DNA of 64,000 bases, taken from assembly GCF_020881035.1 (NCBI RefSeq), contig NZ_JAJITC010000009.1:124001-188000 (forward strand), read 5' to 3'. This DNA comes from Paraburkholderia translucens (GTDB lineage: Bacteria; Pseudomonadota; Gammaproteobacteria; Burkholderiales; Burkholderiaceae). Shown piece after piece: positions 16,041-24,688 of this stretch. The notes below the pieces were generated by a model. It had not been told where the DNA came from, did not search any database, and worked only from the letters and a program-made list of their open reading frames with translations. Each line of letters begins with the position of its first letter. Positions within the stretch are counted from its first letter, which is position 1. A program made the position numbers and the translations under genes.

Positions 16041-16174
16041 CGAATAACCTCGACAACAACTTCACAGCCTGCTTTGGCGTCTGCTTCAGTAAAACAATTT
16101 GCGCATCGGGCTGCTCACGCAAGCTGCACGAGCCGTCGGCCAGACCGACGACGATACGCGTGCGGGCAGCCATA

Positions 16175-16429
16175 TCAAGCAGCCGGCTGCGCCTTTTGCG
16201 CTTCCTTCACGAGACGTTCGACGGTGGGCGACAGTTGCGCGCCAACACCTTGCCAGTACGTCAAGCGATCCTGAGCGATACGCAGGGCCTCACCCTTCGT
16301 AGCGATCGGGTTGTAAAAACCGACGCGCTCGATGAAGCGGCCGTCACGACGGCTGCGCGAGTCAGTAGCGACGATGTTGTAGAACGGGCGCTTCTTGGAG
16401 CCGCCACGAGCCAAGCGGATGATGACCAT
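16175..16429 (-). CDS. rpsP: 30S ribosomal protein S16
   Basis: S16 is an early-binding 30S protein. The 84-residue sequence begins MVIIRLARGGSKKRPFYNIV and contains RDGRFIERVGFYNP, both hallmarks of the family. It is the first gene of the leftward rpsP-rimM-trmD-rplS operon, 134 bp before rimM. It diverges from the PQQ-type dehydrogenase gene on the other side. Confidence 0.98.
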   Translation of the reverse strand: MVIIRLARGGSKKRPFYNIVATDSRSRRDGRFIERVGFYNPIATKGEALRIAQDRLTYWQGVGAQLSPTVERLVKEAQKAQPAA

Positions 16430-16600
16430 ACTAGAATCCTTGAAAACCGGGGTTCAGAACGACTGAAACACGCGATTATAGCGGGAAACCGACGCCATAA
16501 CAAACACTTACCGGGATAAACTGCGGAACGGGGCTACGCTGGCCTTCAACAAGAGGTGTGTGAACCCGCCAAAATGCCCGAATTACCTGAAGGAGCGCCC

Positions 16601-17785
16601 GTGCAACGCCAGCCGATCCTCCCGTTTCTGTCCACTCCTTTTGTTTTTTTCTTGCGCGTTGCAGGACTTGCGCGCACCGCGCGTAGCCGGATTCTACGCG
16701 GGGCAGCGGCCTCGTTGCTCGCTGCAAAGGCGTTAACAGCGACCGCCGCGCTGCCGGTCGAGAAAATCAAACTGCCGCCGGGCTTTCACATCGAAGTGTT
16801 GTCGGACGACGTGCCGGGCGCGCGCGCGATGACCCTCTCGCCCAAAGGCATTCTCTATGTAGGCAGCATGGAAGGGCACGTCTATGCGCTCGAACTGCGC
16901 AACGGCCGCGTGACGGCCCGCCACGTAATCGCGTCCGGGCTGCAAATGCCCATCGGCGTCGCGTGGCATGACGGCGCGTTGTATGTGTCGGCCGTGTCGA
17001 AAATTGTTCGCTTCGATGCGATCGATTCGCATCTCAGCGATCCACCGAAACCCGTCGTCGTCATCGACAAGCTGGCCACGGAGGCACATCACGGCTGGAA
17101 ATTCATCGCGTTCGGCCCGGACGGCAAGCTGTACGTGCCGCAAGGGGCGCCGTGCAACGTCTGCGAGAGAGATCCGGACCGCTTCGCGCTGATTGGTCGC
17201 ATGGACCCGGACGGCAGCCACTACGAGGTCGTCGCGCGCGGCATCCGCAATTCGGTTGGCTTCGCATGGCACCCGGTGACGCACGAACTATGGTTCACCG
17301 ACAACGGACGCGACCTGCTCGGCGACAATGTTCCTGACGACAAGCTCAACCGCGCGCCACGGCCCGGCATGAATTTCGGCTTTCCGTATTGTCACGGCGG
17401 CGACACGCCCGACCCCGAATTCGGCAAGGATCATCCGTGCAGCGAGTTCACGCCGCCGGTGCTCAAGCTGGGCGCGCACGTGGCGTCGCTCGGCATGCGC
17501 TTCTACGACGGCGCAATGTTTCCGGCCGACTATCGCGACAACATCTTCATCGCCGAGCACGGCTCGTGGAACCGCAGCAAGAAGGTCGGCTACCGGGTCG
17601 TGCGCGTTACCACCGACCCGGACGGGAGCCACGCACGCCAGCAGGTCTTTGCCGAAGGCTGGCTGCCACCCGGCGATTCGGTCTGGGGCCGCCCCGTCGA
17701 CGTGCTGCCCCTGCCAGACGGTTCGCTGTTGATCAGCGACGATACGGCCGGTGCGATCTATCGCGTCACCTATTCGGCGTCGTAG
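16601..17785 (+). CDS. Exported PQQ-dependent sugar (sorbosone-type) dehydrogenase
   Basis: The 394-residue protein is a six-bladed beta-propeller of the soluble glucose/sorbosone dehydrogenase family, which uses PQQ in the periplasm. Blade motifs include LPPGFHIEVLSDD, GVAWHDGALYVS, GRDLLGDNVPDDKLNR, FGFPYCHGGDTPDP and IAEHGSWNRSKKVGYRV. The substrate is unknown. I choose the GTG at 16601 because a perfect AAGGAG (16589-16594) precedes it by 6 nt; the upstream ATG at 16574 has no ribosome site. The N-terminus then has a basic, hydrophobic signal-like segment ending near TATAALP. It is divergent from rpsP. Confidence 0.87.
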   Translation: MQRQPILPFLSTPFVFFLRVAGLARTARSRILRGAAASLLAAKALTATAALPVEKIKLPPGFHIEVLSDDVPGARAMTLSPKGILYVGSMEGHVYALELRNGRVTARHVIASGLQMPIGVAWHDGALYVSAVSKIVRFDAIDSHLSDPPKPVVVIDKLATEAHHGWKFIAFGPDGKLYVPQGAPCNVCERDPDRFALIGRMDPDGSHYEVVARGIRNSVGFAWHPVTHELWFTDNGRDLLGDNVPDDKLNRAPRPGMNFGFPYCHGGDTPDPEFGKDHPCSEFTPPVLKLGAHVASLGMRFYDGAMFPADYRDNIFIAEHGSWNRSKKVGYRVVRVTTDPDGSHARQQVFAEGWLPPGDSVWGRPVDVLPLPDGSLLISDDTAGAIYRVTYSAS

Positions 17786-17940
17786 CGCGCGGATACCGGC
17801 CGCTCCAGCAGAACGGCTGCCCTCACCGCCCACTCACGCGCGACGTGTCCATCGATGCGCCGCAAGCGTAGAATGCGCGTCGGTCGGCGGCCTCCGGCGG
17901 CCCACTCCTTTCGACCGCCTGTCTCTTTGCCCATGCGTTC

Positions 17941-18408
17941 ATGTCCACCGTAGCCTCGAGTTCCCCGCGCTTCAGATCCAAGACGCTCGCCGCCGCGTTG
18001 GCGTTCCTGTTCGGCAGCCTTGGCGCTCACCGCTTTTATTTGCACGGCACGCGGGACATCTACGGCTGGGCGCATCTGCTCGGCACGCTGATCGGCATTC
18101 CCGGAGTGATGCTCCTGATCGCGACTGAGCGTGCCTCGATCCTCGGCTGGTTGCTCGCCTCGATCGGCGCGGTTTCGCTGTTTGCCGCGTTTCTGGCGGC
18201 GCTCGTCTACGGGTTGCGTCCGGATCAGAAATGGGATGCACAATTCAACGCCCACACGCAGCGCAAAAGCCGCTCGGGATGGACGGTCATCTTCGTCGTG
18301 ATCTTTTCGCTGCTGATCGGTGCGTTCCTGCTGATGACCGGCCTCGCGCTCGCGTTCCAGACCTACTTTGAAAGTCAGATCGAAGCGGCCAAAGCGATTT
18401 CGCAGTAA
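17941..18408 (+). CDS. TM2-domain membrane protein
   Basis: The 155-residue protein begins with the TM2 signature: KTLAAALAFLFGSLGAHRFYLHG, then a second membrane helix at about 48-62. Two or three further hydrophobic helices follow (about 68-90 and 116-140). TM2 proteins are small inner-membrane proteins of unknown role. The gene is alone on the plus strand and converges with the radical SAM gene (32 bp between stops). No clear ribosome site precedes the ATG. Confidence 0.82.
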   Translation: MSTVASSSPRFRSKTLAAALAFLFGSLGAHRFYLHGTRDIYGWAHLLGTLIGIPGVMLLIATERASILGWLLASIGAVSLFAAFLAALVYGLRPDQKWDAQFNAHTQRKSRSGWTVIFVVIFSLLIGAFLLMTGLALAFQTYFESQIEAAKAISQ

Positions 18409-18440
18409 TACCCTCGCGGGACCAGCCCGTGCCCAGGGCG

Positions 18441-19592
18441 CTAGAAAAGCCTCAGTTGCGGATTGTCGCTCGCCGGTGCGGTTGCGTGCTCAGGGCGCGA
18501 CGACTCTATCCGGCGGAAGTGCGACATGTCGAGAATGCCGCCCTGGCGTTCGTTCAGCCCCAAACGGCGCACGGCCTTGTGAAAGCGCTGCCTGAGCAGA
18601 TCCGCCCACAGACCCTCTCCCTTCATGCGGGTCGAGAATGACGAGTCGTAGTCCTTGCCGCCCCGCATGTCGCGCACGCGGTTCATCACGCGTTCGGCCC
18701 GATCCGGGAAATGTGCGCTCAGCCAACCCTTGAACAGCGGCGCGACCTCCCACGGCAACCGCAATACGATGTAGCTCGCATTGCTGGCGCCCGCTTGCGC
18801 GCACGCTTCCAGAACGCGTTCCATGTCTGGTTCTGTGATGAACGGGATCACCGGCGCTATGCTGACGCCGACCGGAATGCCCGCCTCGCTGAGTGTGCGG
18901 ATCGCGCGCAGCCGCCTTGATGGTGTGGCCGCACGCGGTTCGAGCGTGCGCGCGATGTCGGCGTCCAACGTGGTGATCGTAATCGCCGCCATGAACTGCC
19001 CGCGCTCCGCCATAGGCGCGAGCAGGTCGATGTCGCGCTCGATCAGCGACGATTTGGTGATCGCCGCAAACGGATGGTTGCGCTCACTGAGCACCTCGAT
19101 GACACGACGCGTAAGACGCAAGTCGCGTTCGGCCGGTTGCCACGCGTCCGTGGCAACGCCGAGCGCAATCGGCTCCGGCACGTACGATTTCTTCGACAGT
19201 TCCCGCTCGAGCAGCTCCGGCGCGTTGATCTTCGCGTAGATGCGGCTTTCGAAATCGAGCCCTGGTGACAACCCCAGATAGCTGTGCGTAGGCCGCGCGA
19301 AGCAATAGATGCAACCGTGTTCGCAGCCGCGATACGGATTCAGCGAAACACTGAACGGAATGTCCGGTGACGCGTTATGCGTGAGGATCGTTTTCGCACG
19401 CTCCTCGAACACTTGTGTGCGCAGGATTTTCGGCTCGCAGTCTTCCTCGGCCGTCTGCCAGCCGTCGTCGACGGCGTCGCGCTGGTTGAGCTCGTAGCGG
19501 CCTTGCAGGTTCGTGACCGCGCCACGCCCCTTGCGAGGCGCCGGCGGCGCGATCGGATATTCCGGAATGTCAGGAGTGTCGGGATCATCCAC
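18441..19592 (-). CDS. PA0069-family radical SAM protein
   Basis: The 383-residue protein carries the radical SAM cluster motif CEHGCIYCFAR, in which the three Cys bind a [4Fe-4S] cluster. It also has NPYRGCEHGC, the signature of the PA0069/spore-photoproduct-lyase-like group (COG1533). The substrate is unknown. Other conserved blocks are GVATDAWQPAE, ITTLDADIARTLEPRA and RMKGEGLWADLL. It lies downstream of lrp but is separated from it by a long hairpin. A perfect CTGT-N8-ACAG palindrome within that hairpin lies 56-71 bp upstream of the start codon, which raises the possibility of SOS control. Confidence 0.88.
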   Translation of the reverse strand: MDDPDTPDIPEYPIAPPAPRKGRGAVTNLQGRYELNQRDAVDDGWQTAEEDCEPKILRTQVFEERAKTILTHNASPDIPFSVSLNPYRGCEHGCIYCFARPTHSYLGLSPGLDFESRIYAKINAPELLERELSKKSYVPEPIALGVATDAWQPAERDLRLTRRVIEVLSERNHPFAAITKSSLIERDIDLLAPMAERGQFMAAITITTLDADIARTLEPRAATPSRRLRAIRTLSEAGIPVGVSIAPVIPFITEPDMERVLEACAQAGASNASYIVLRLPWEVAPLFKGWLSAHFPDRAERVMNRVRDMRGGKDYDSSFSTRMKGEGLWADLLRQRFHKAVRRLGLNERQGGILDMSHFRRIESSRPEHATAPASDNPQLRLF

Positions 19593-19628
19593 GGCGGGCC
19601 ACGCAAAGAAAAGCGAACAGGAAATGCG

Positions 19629-19677
19629 AAAAAACGGCGCAAAACACCTGTATAAATATACAGTGTTTACGCCGTTT
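19629..19677 (-). terminator. Long hairpin terminator after lrp
   Basis: Reading leftward, AAACGGCG pairs with CGCCGTTT (outer 8 bp), AAACA with TGTTT, and CTGTATA with TATACAG, giving about 20 bp of stem with small bulges. A run of six U follows. It ends lrp 57 nt after its stop. Confidence 0.75.
19648..19663. promoter_or_regulatory. LexA-like box CTGT-N8-ACAG
   Basis: CTGTATAAATATACAG matches the gamma/betaproteobacterial LexA core exactly and has 7-bp symmetric arms. It lies upstream of the radical SAM gene. It is also the tip of the terminator hairpin after lrp, so symmetry alone could be explained by RNA structure. Confidence 0.45.
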
Positions 19678-19733
19678 GTCGAGCACTTCGTTGGCCGCGC
19701 GATGCGCGCGGAGCACCATCAGCGAGTCGGCAC

Positions 19734-20222
19734 TTACTCGCCGACTGCAATCGTCAGCGTCTCCTTGATTTCCTCCATCACTACATAGCTCTTCGACTGC
19801 ACCGCGCCCGGCAGCTGCAGCAGGATGTCGCCGAGCAGCTTGCGGTAATCAGCCATTTCGCCGATGCGCGCCTTGATCAGATAGTCGAAATCGCCCGACA
19901 CGAGGTGGCACTCGAGCACCTCGGGGATCTTCTGCACCTCCCGCCGGAACAGGTCGAACATGTTGCCGCTCTTGTGATCGAGCGTGATCTCGACGAACAC
20001 GAGCAGCGCCGCGCCCAGCTCAGCCGGGTTCACGCGCGCGTAATAGCCGGTGATTACGCCGTCGCGCTCCATCCGCTTGACCCGCTCGATGCACGGCGTC
20101 ACCGACAGCCCCACCTGCTCCGCCAGGTCCTTCATCGCCATCCGGCCGTCCTGCTGGAGGAGCCGAAGGATCTTCTGATCGAGCTTGTCGAGAGCCCGCA
20201 CCGGCTGACGCTGGGTACGCAT
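19734..20222 (-). CDS. lrp: Lrp/AsnC-family transcriptional regulator
   Basis: The 162-residue protein has an N-terminal winged helix-turn-helix (LDKLDQKILRLLQQDGRMAMKDLAEQVGLS) and a C-terminal RAM/ACT-like ligand domain with DFDYLIKARIGEMADYRKLL. It fits Lrp rather than shorter AsnC types. It is divergent from dadA across 181 bp, the usual arrangement in which an Lrp protein controls alanine catabolism. The region 20225-20290 is AT-rich (for example GAAAATGATGAAAATACG), suitable for Lrp binding, and a leftward TATACT -10 box lies at 20279-20284. Confidence 0.93.
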   Translation of the reverse strand: MRTQRQPVRALDKLDQKILRLLQQDGRMAMKDLAEQVGLSVTPCIERVKRMERDGVITGYYARVNPAELGAALLVFVEITLDHKSGNMFDLFRREVQKIPEVLECHLVSGDFDYLIKARIGEMADYRKLLGDILLQLPGAVQSKSYVVMEEIKETLTIAVGE

Positions 20223-20278
20223 GGTGTTTTTGCTGAAAATGATGAAAATACGATAACAAAACCTGCTCTACTGCTAAT

Positions 20279-20284
20279 AGTATA
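20279..20284 (-). promoter_or_regulatory. Candidate lrp -10 box (TATACT)
   Basis: The minus strand reads TATACT about 57 nt before the lrp start, next to AT-rich sequence. No clear -35 is seen. Confidence 0.35.
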
Positions 20285-20403
20285 GCGGTTAACACTGGGC
20301 GGACAGCATTTTACCGTGCGTTGCAGCTCGCTGAGTCGAATCAGATCCTGTCCAGCGACGAGCACCTTGCCCTTATTCACTTCTCTCAATACCTGGAGCA
20401 GCT

Positions 20404-21690
20404 ATGCGGGTCGTCGTTTTGGGCAGTGGCGTCGTTGGCGTGACGACTGCGTATTACCTCGCGCGCGCGGGTCACGACGTGACCGTGATCGATCGCGAGG
20501 CCGGCCCGGCGCTCGAAACCAGCTTTGCCAACGCCGGTCAGATCTCGCCGGGCTACGCGTCGCCGTGGGCCGCGCCGGGCGTGCCGCTGAAGGCCGTCAA
20601 GTGGATGTTTCAGCGGCACGCGCCGCTCGCGATCCGCCTCGATGGCACCGCGTTCCAGCTGCAATGGATGTGGCAGATGCTGCAGAACTGCACGGCGTCG
20701 CGCTACGCGGTGAACAAGGGCCGGATGGTGCGGCTTGCCGAATACAGCCGCGACTGTCTACAGGCGCTGCGCGCCGACACCGGTATCCAGTACGAAGGCC
20801 GCACCGGCGGCACGCTGCAGGTGTTCCGCACGCAGCAGCAGTTCGACGGCGCAGCGAAAGACATCGCCGTGCTGCAGGAAGCCAACGTGCCGTACGAACT
20901 GCTGTCGGCAGACGAACTCGCGAAGGCCGAACCGGCGCTGGCTGCGGTGTCGCAAAAGCTCACCGGCGGACTGCGTCTGCCCGGCGACGAAACCGGCGAT
21001 TGCCAGATGTTCACGACGCGCCTCGCCGCGCTCGCGGAACAGCTGGGCGTCAAGTTCCGCTACAACACGTCGATCGACGCACTCGCGATGGCCGGCGCGC
21101 GCGTCGCCGGCGTGCAGTGCGGCGCTGAGCTGGTGCGCGCGGATTCGTTCGTCGTCGCGCTCGGCTCGTACTCGACGCGCTTCCTTGACGGCATCGTAAA
21201 GATTCCGGTTTATCCGCTGAAGGGTTATTCGATCACCGCGCCCATCGTCGACGCGGCGGCCGCGCCCGTATCGACCGTGCTCGACGAGACCTACAAGATT
21301 GCGATCACGCGCTTCGATGATCGGATTCGCGTCGGCGGCATGGCCGAGATCGTCGGCTTCGACAAATCGCTACGCAAGGCGCGTCGCGAAACACTCGAGC
21401 TCTGTGTGAACGACCTGTTCCCGGGCGGCGGCGATACGTCGAAGGCGACGTTCTGGACCGGTCTGCGGCCGATGACCCCGGACGGCACGCCGATCGTCGG
21501 TCGCACGCCGGTGCCGAACCTGTTCCTGAACACCGGCCACGGTACGCTCGGCTGGACGATGTCGTGCGGTTCGGGCCAGTTGCTCGCCGATCTGATGTCG
21601 GGCAAGCAGCCGGCAATCCGCGCGGATGATCTGTCGGTGCATCGCTATCTCGGCGAGACCGCGGGTGAGCATCGCCCGGCGTATGCGTGA
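20404..21690 (+). CDS. dadA: D-amino acid dehydrogenase small subunit
   Basis: DadA is a membrane-associated FAD enzyme that oxidises D-alanine and other D-amino acids, passing electrons to the respiratory chain. The 428-residue protein opens with the FAD-binding MRVVVLGSGVVGVTTAYYLA. It contains FANAGQISPGYASPWAAPGVP, a family signature, and ends with the FAD block NTGHGTLGWTMSCGSGQLLADL. The ribosome site GGAG lies 6 nt before the ATG. Divergent lrp probably regulates it. No alanine racemase gene (dadX) follows; a perfect 12-bp hairpin ends the transcript. Confidence 0.95.
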   Translation: MRVVVLGSGVVGVTTAYYLARAGHDVTVIDREAGPALETSFANAGQISPGYASPWAAPGVPLKAVKWMFQRHAPLAIRLDGTAFQLQWMWQMLQNCTASRYAVNKGRMVRLAEYSRDCLQALRADTGIQYEGRTGGTLQVFRTQQQFDGAAKDIAVLQEANVPYELLSADELAKAEPALAAVSQKLTGGLRLPGDETGDCQMFTTRLAALAEQLGVKFRYNTSIDALAMAGARVAGVQCGAELVRADSFVVALGSYSTRFLDGIVKIPVYPLKGYSITAPIVDAAAAPVSTVLDETYKIAITRFDDRIRVGGMAEIVGFDKSLRKARRETLELCVNDLFPGGGDTSKATFWTGLRPMTPDGTPIVGRTPVPNLFLNTGHGTLGWTMSCGSGQLLADLMSGKQPAIRADDLSVHRYLGETAGEHRPAYA

Positions 21691-21755
21691 GTTGGAATGC
21701 ATACGCTGACCTGGCATTTGCTTCAGCGCAAACCATAATCTGAAGCACCAGAAAC

Positions 21756-21789
21756 AAACGGCGCCTCGCGATGAAGTGAGGCGCCGTTT
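21756..21789. terminator. Hairpin between convergent dadA and acyl-CoA dehydrogenase genes
   Basis: AAACGGCGCCTC (21756-21767) pairs perfectly with GAGGCGCCGTTT (21778-21789) over a 10-nt loop. The T-run is short but the position between convergent genes supports the call. Confidence 0.75.
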
Positions 21790-21850
21790 GCGTTTCAACG
21801 GCCTGGCGTTCGGCTAAATGTGCTGCCGCGACGGTGGCACCAGCGCACGC

Positions 21851-23641
21851 TTAGAACTGCTCCTCCGACAACGCCAGCACGCCCTCGCCACCCTTCGCGC
21901 TGACGATCGCCACTTCGAGCGCCGTCGCCAGCGGCAGCACGTGCTCGGCGTAAAACCGCGCGGTCGCGATCTTCGCATCATGGAACGCGGGATCCTCGTC
22001 GCGCCGGGCCGCCGCGGCAAGCTGCGCGCGCGCCATCTGCCAGCCGCCGAGCACGATGCCGGCGAGCTTCAGATACGGCACGCTGCCCGCGAACACTGCA
22101 TTCGGATCGCCCTTCGCATTGGCGACGACGAAATCGACGACCGCGCCCAACGCTCGTTGCCCCTGCGCGAGTTGCGTCTTCATCGACGCGAACGCCTCGC
22201 CCTGCTGCGCGCCAAGCGCTTCAACCGTTTCGGCGATTCCAGCAAGCAGTTCCTTCGCGATCTTGCCGCCGTCGCGCAACGTCTTGCGGCCGATCAGATC
22301 GTTCGCCTGGATCGCGGTCGTGCCTTCATAGATCGGCAGGATGCGCGCATCGCGGTAGTACTGCGCAGCGCCGGTTTCCTCGATGAAACCCATGCCGCCG
22401 TGCACCTGCACGCCGAGACTCGTCACCTCCAGCGACAGCTCCGTGCTCCAGCCCTTCACGACCGGCACCAGGTATTCGTAGATCGCCTGGTGCTTCGCTC
22501 GCGTCATATCGTCCGGATGACGATGCGCGAGGTCGCAATGCGATGCCGCGACATACGCCAGCGCGCGAGCGCCTTCGGTCAGACTGCGCATCGTCGACAG
22601 CATGCGGCGCACGTCGGGGTGCTGGATGATCGGCACCGCCTGCTTCGCGGAACCATCCACGGGACGGCTCTGCACCCGCTCCTTCGCATACGCGACGGCC
22701 TTCTGGTACGCACGATCCGAGATCGCCACGCCCTGCACCCCGACCGCGAAGCGCGCGGCGTTCATCATGATGAACATGTACTCGAGACCGCGATTTTCCT
22801 CGCCGATCAGCTGACCGATCGCGCCGCCGTGATCGCCGAACTGCAGCACCGCGGTCGGGCTCGCCTTGATGCCGAGCTTGTGCTCGATCGACACGCAATG
22901 AACGTCGTTGCGCTGGCCGAGCGAGCCGTCCTCGTTGACGAGGAACTTCGGCACGAGAAACAGCGAAATGCCCTTCACGCCTTCGGGCGCGTTCGGCGTG
23001 CGCGCGAGTACGAGATGGACGATGTTCTTCGCCATATCGTGCTCGCCCCACGTAATGAAAATCTTGGTGCCGAACAGCTTGAACGAACCGTCGCCCTGCG
23101 GCTCGGCGCGGGTGCGCACGAGCGCCAGATCGGAGCCGGCTTGCGGTTCGGTCAGGTTCATCGTGCCGGTCCATTCGCCTGAGATCAGCTTCGGCACGAA
23201 GGTCTGTTTCTGCGTTTCACTGCCGGCCGTGAGCAGTGCTTCGATTGCGCCGTCGGTCAGCAAAGGACACAGGGCGAACGACAGATTCGACGCGTTCAGC
23301 ATCTCGATGCACGCGGTCGCGATCAGCTTCGGCAGCCCTTGGCCTTCGTAGTCGAGCGGATGCTGCACGCCTTGCCAGCCGCCCTCTGCAAACTGGCGGA
23401 ACGCTTCCTTGAAACCGGGCGTCGCGGTGACGACGCCATCCTTCCAGGTGCTCGGATTGCGATCGCCGTCGACGTTCAGCGGCGCGAGCACTTCGCCGCA
23501 CAGTTTCGCCGACTCGTCGAGCACGGCCTGCGCCGTGTCGAGGTTAGCGTCTTCGAAGCCGGGCAGCTTCGCGATGTCTTCGAGTCCGGCCAGTTCTTTC
23601 ATCACGAACAGCATGTCCTTGATGGGCGCCGTATAGCTCAT
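21851..23641 (-). CDS. Acyl-CoA dehydrogenase (long, DmdC/FadE-like form)
   Basis: This 596-residue flavoprotein oxidises an acyl-CoA to the 2-enoyl-CoA and hands electrons to ETF. Motifs include MNLTEPQAGSDLALVRTRA and FITWGEHDMAKNIVHLVLAR (FAD/substrate sites), GVQVHGGMGFIEETGAAQYYRD, and the catalytic Glu E439 in LPIYEGTTAIQ. Length and the C-terminal extension match the 3-methylmercaptopropionyl-CoA dehydrogenase-like group, but the substrate cannot be set from sequence. It lies downstream of etfBA on the same strand with a terminator between them, so it probably has its own promoter. Confidence 0.92.
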   Translation of the reverse strand: MSYTAPIKDMLFVMKELAGLEDIAKLPGFEDANLDTAQAVLDESAKLCGEVLAPLNVDGDRNPSTWKDGVVTATPGFKEAFRQFAEGGWQGVQHPLDYEGQGLPKLIATACIEMLNASNLSFALCPLLTDGAIEALLTAGSETQKQTFVPKLISGEWTGTMNLTEPQAGSDLALVRTRAEPQGDGSFKLFGTKIFITWGEHDMAKNIVHLVLARTPNAPEGVKGISLFLVPKFLVNEDGSLGQRNDVHCVSIEHKLGIKASPTAVLQFGDHGGAIGQLIGEENRGLEYMFIMMNAARFAVGVQGVAISDRAYQKAVAYAKERVQSRPVDGSAKQAVPIIQHPDVRRMLSTMRSLTEGARALAYVAASHCDLAHRHPDDMTRAKHQAIYEYLVPVVKGWSTELSLEVTSLGVQVHGGMGFIEETGAAQYYRDARILPIYEGTTAIQANDLIGRKTLRDGGKIAKELLAGIAETVEALGAQQGEAFASMKTQLAQGQRALGAVVDFVVANAKGDPNAVFAGSVPYLKLAGIVLGGWQMARAQLAAAARRDEDPAFHDAKIATARFYAEHVLPLATALEVAIVSAKGGEGVLALSEEQF

Positions 23642-23664
23642 TCTGGTTCTCCTCCCTTGATATG

Positions 23665-23701
23665 AAAAAAGGGCGCGGGACTTGGTCGGTCCTGCGCCCT
23701 T
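23665..23701 (-). terminator. Terminator of etfBA
   Basis: AAGGGCGCGGGAC (23669-23681) pairs with GTCCTGCGCCCTT (23689-23701) with one G-T pair. The AAAAAA at 23665-23670 gives the U-run for leftward transcripts. Confidence 0.82.
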
Positions 23702-23739
23702 CGCGTGTTATCGGCGACCTCTTTGAGGCGCCGCGGCGC

Positions 23740-24675
23740 TTAGCCCAGTGCGTTCACGAGTTCCGGCACGACGGTGAAGAGATCACCGACCAGACCGTAA
23801 TCGGCCACGCTGAAAATCGGCGCTTCCTCGTCCTTGTTGATCGCGACGATGACCTTCGAGTCCTTCATGCCCGCCAGGTGCTGGATCGCGCCCGAGATGC
23901 CCACCGCCACGTACAGTTGCGGCGCGACGATCTTGCCGGTCTGGCCGACCTGATAGTCGTTCGGCACGAAGCCCGCGTCGACCGCCGCGCGCGAGGCGCC
24001 CAGCGCCGCGCCGAGCTTGTCGGCGAGCGGCTCCAGAATCTTCGTGTAGTTCTCGCCGTTGCCCAGACCCCGGCCACCCGAGACGATGATCTTCGCGCTC
24101 GTGAGTTCCGGACGGTCGAGCTTCGTGACCTCGCGGCTCACGAACTGCGAGATGCCGGCGTCGGCGGCCGCTTCGATCTTCTCCACCGCCGCGCTGCCGC
24201 CCTCGGCCGCGACCGCGTCGAAACCGGTCGAGCGCACCGTGATGACCTTGACCGGATCAGCCGATTGCACCGTCGCGATCGCGTTGCCCGCGTAGATCGG
24301 ACGCTCGAACGTGTCGGCGCTATCGACTGCGGTGATGTCGCTGATCTGCGCGACGTCGAGCTTCGCGGCAATGCGCGGCGCGATGTTCTTGCCGTAGGCG
24401 GTGGCCGGGGCGAGGATGTGCGTGTAGTGCTGAGCGATGCCCAGGACCGTGGCTTCGACGTTTTCCGCAAGGCCCTCTGCCAGTTGCGGCGCGTCGGCCA
24501 GCAGTACCTTGCTCACGCCCGCGATCTTCGCGGCCGCCTCGGCTGCGGCCTGCGCATTGTGGCCCGCGACCAGCACGTGAATGTCACCGCCGATTTTCTG
24601 TGCCGCTGCGATCGTGTTCAGCGTCGCGGCCTTGATCGACGCATTGTCGTGTTCTGCAATTACCAGGTTCGTCAT
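23740..24675 (-). CDS. etfA: Electron transfer flavoprotein alpha subunit
   Basis: EtfA with EtfB forms the FAD/AMP heterodimer that moves electrons from acyl-CoA dehydrogenases to ETF-ubiquinone oxidoreductase. The 311-residue protein has the C-terminal FAD domain signatures IIVSGGRGLGNGENY, PNDYQVGQTGKIVAPQLYVA and GISGAIQHLAGM. GGAG lies 10 nt before the ATG and the gene starts 13 bp after the etfB stop. It ends at a strong terminator before the acyl-CoA dehydrogenase gene. Confidence 0.96.
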   Translation of the reverse strand: MTNLVIAEHDNASIKAATLNTIAAAQKIGGDIHVLVAGHNAQAAAEAAAKIAGVSKVLLADAPQLAEGLAENVEATVLGIAQHYTHILAPATAYGKNIAPRIAAKLDVAQISDITAVDSADTFERPIYAGNAIATVQSADPVKVITVRSTGFDAVAAEGGSAAVEKIEAAADAGISQFVSREVTKLDRPELTSAKIIVSGGRGLGNGENYTKILEPLADKLGAALGASRAAVDAGFVPNDYQVGQTGKIVAPQLYVAVGISGAIQHLAGMKDSKVIVAINKDEEAPIFSVADYGLVGDLFTVVPELVNALG

Positions 24676-24688
24676 TTCTTGCGTCTCC

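Noticed and set aside
16556..16600. Earlier GTG (16556) or ATG (16574) start for the PQQ dehydrogenase
   Set aside because: Neither has a ribosome site, whereas the GTG at 16601 follows AAGGAG by 6 nt and starts a plausible signal peptide.
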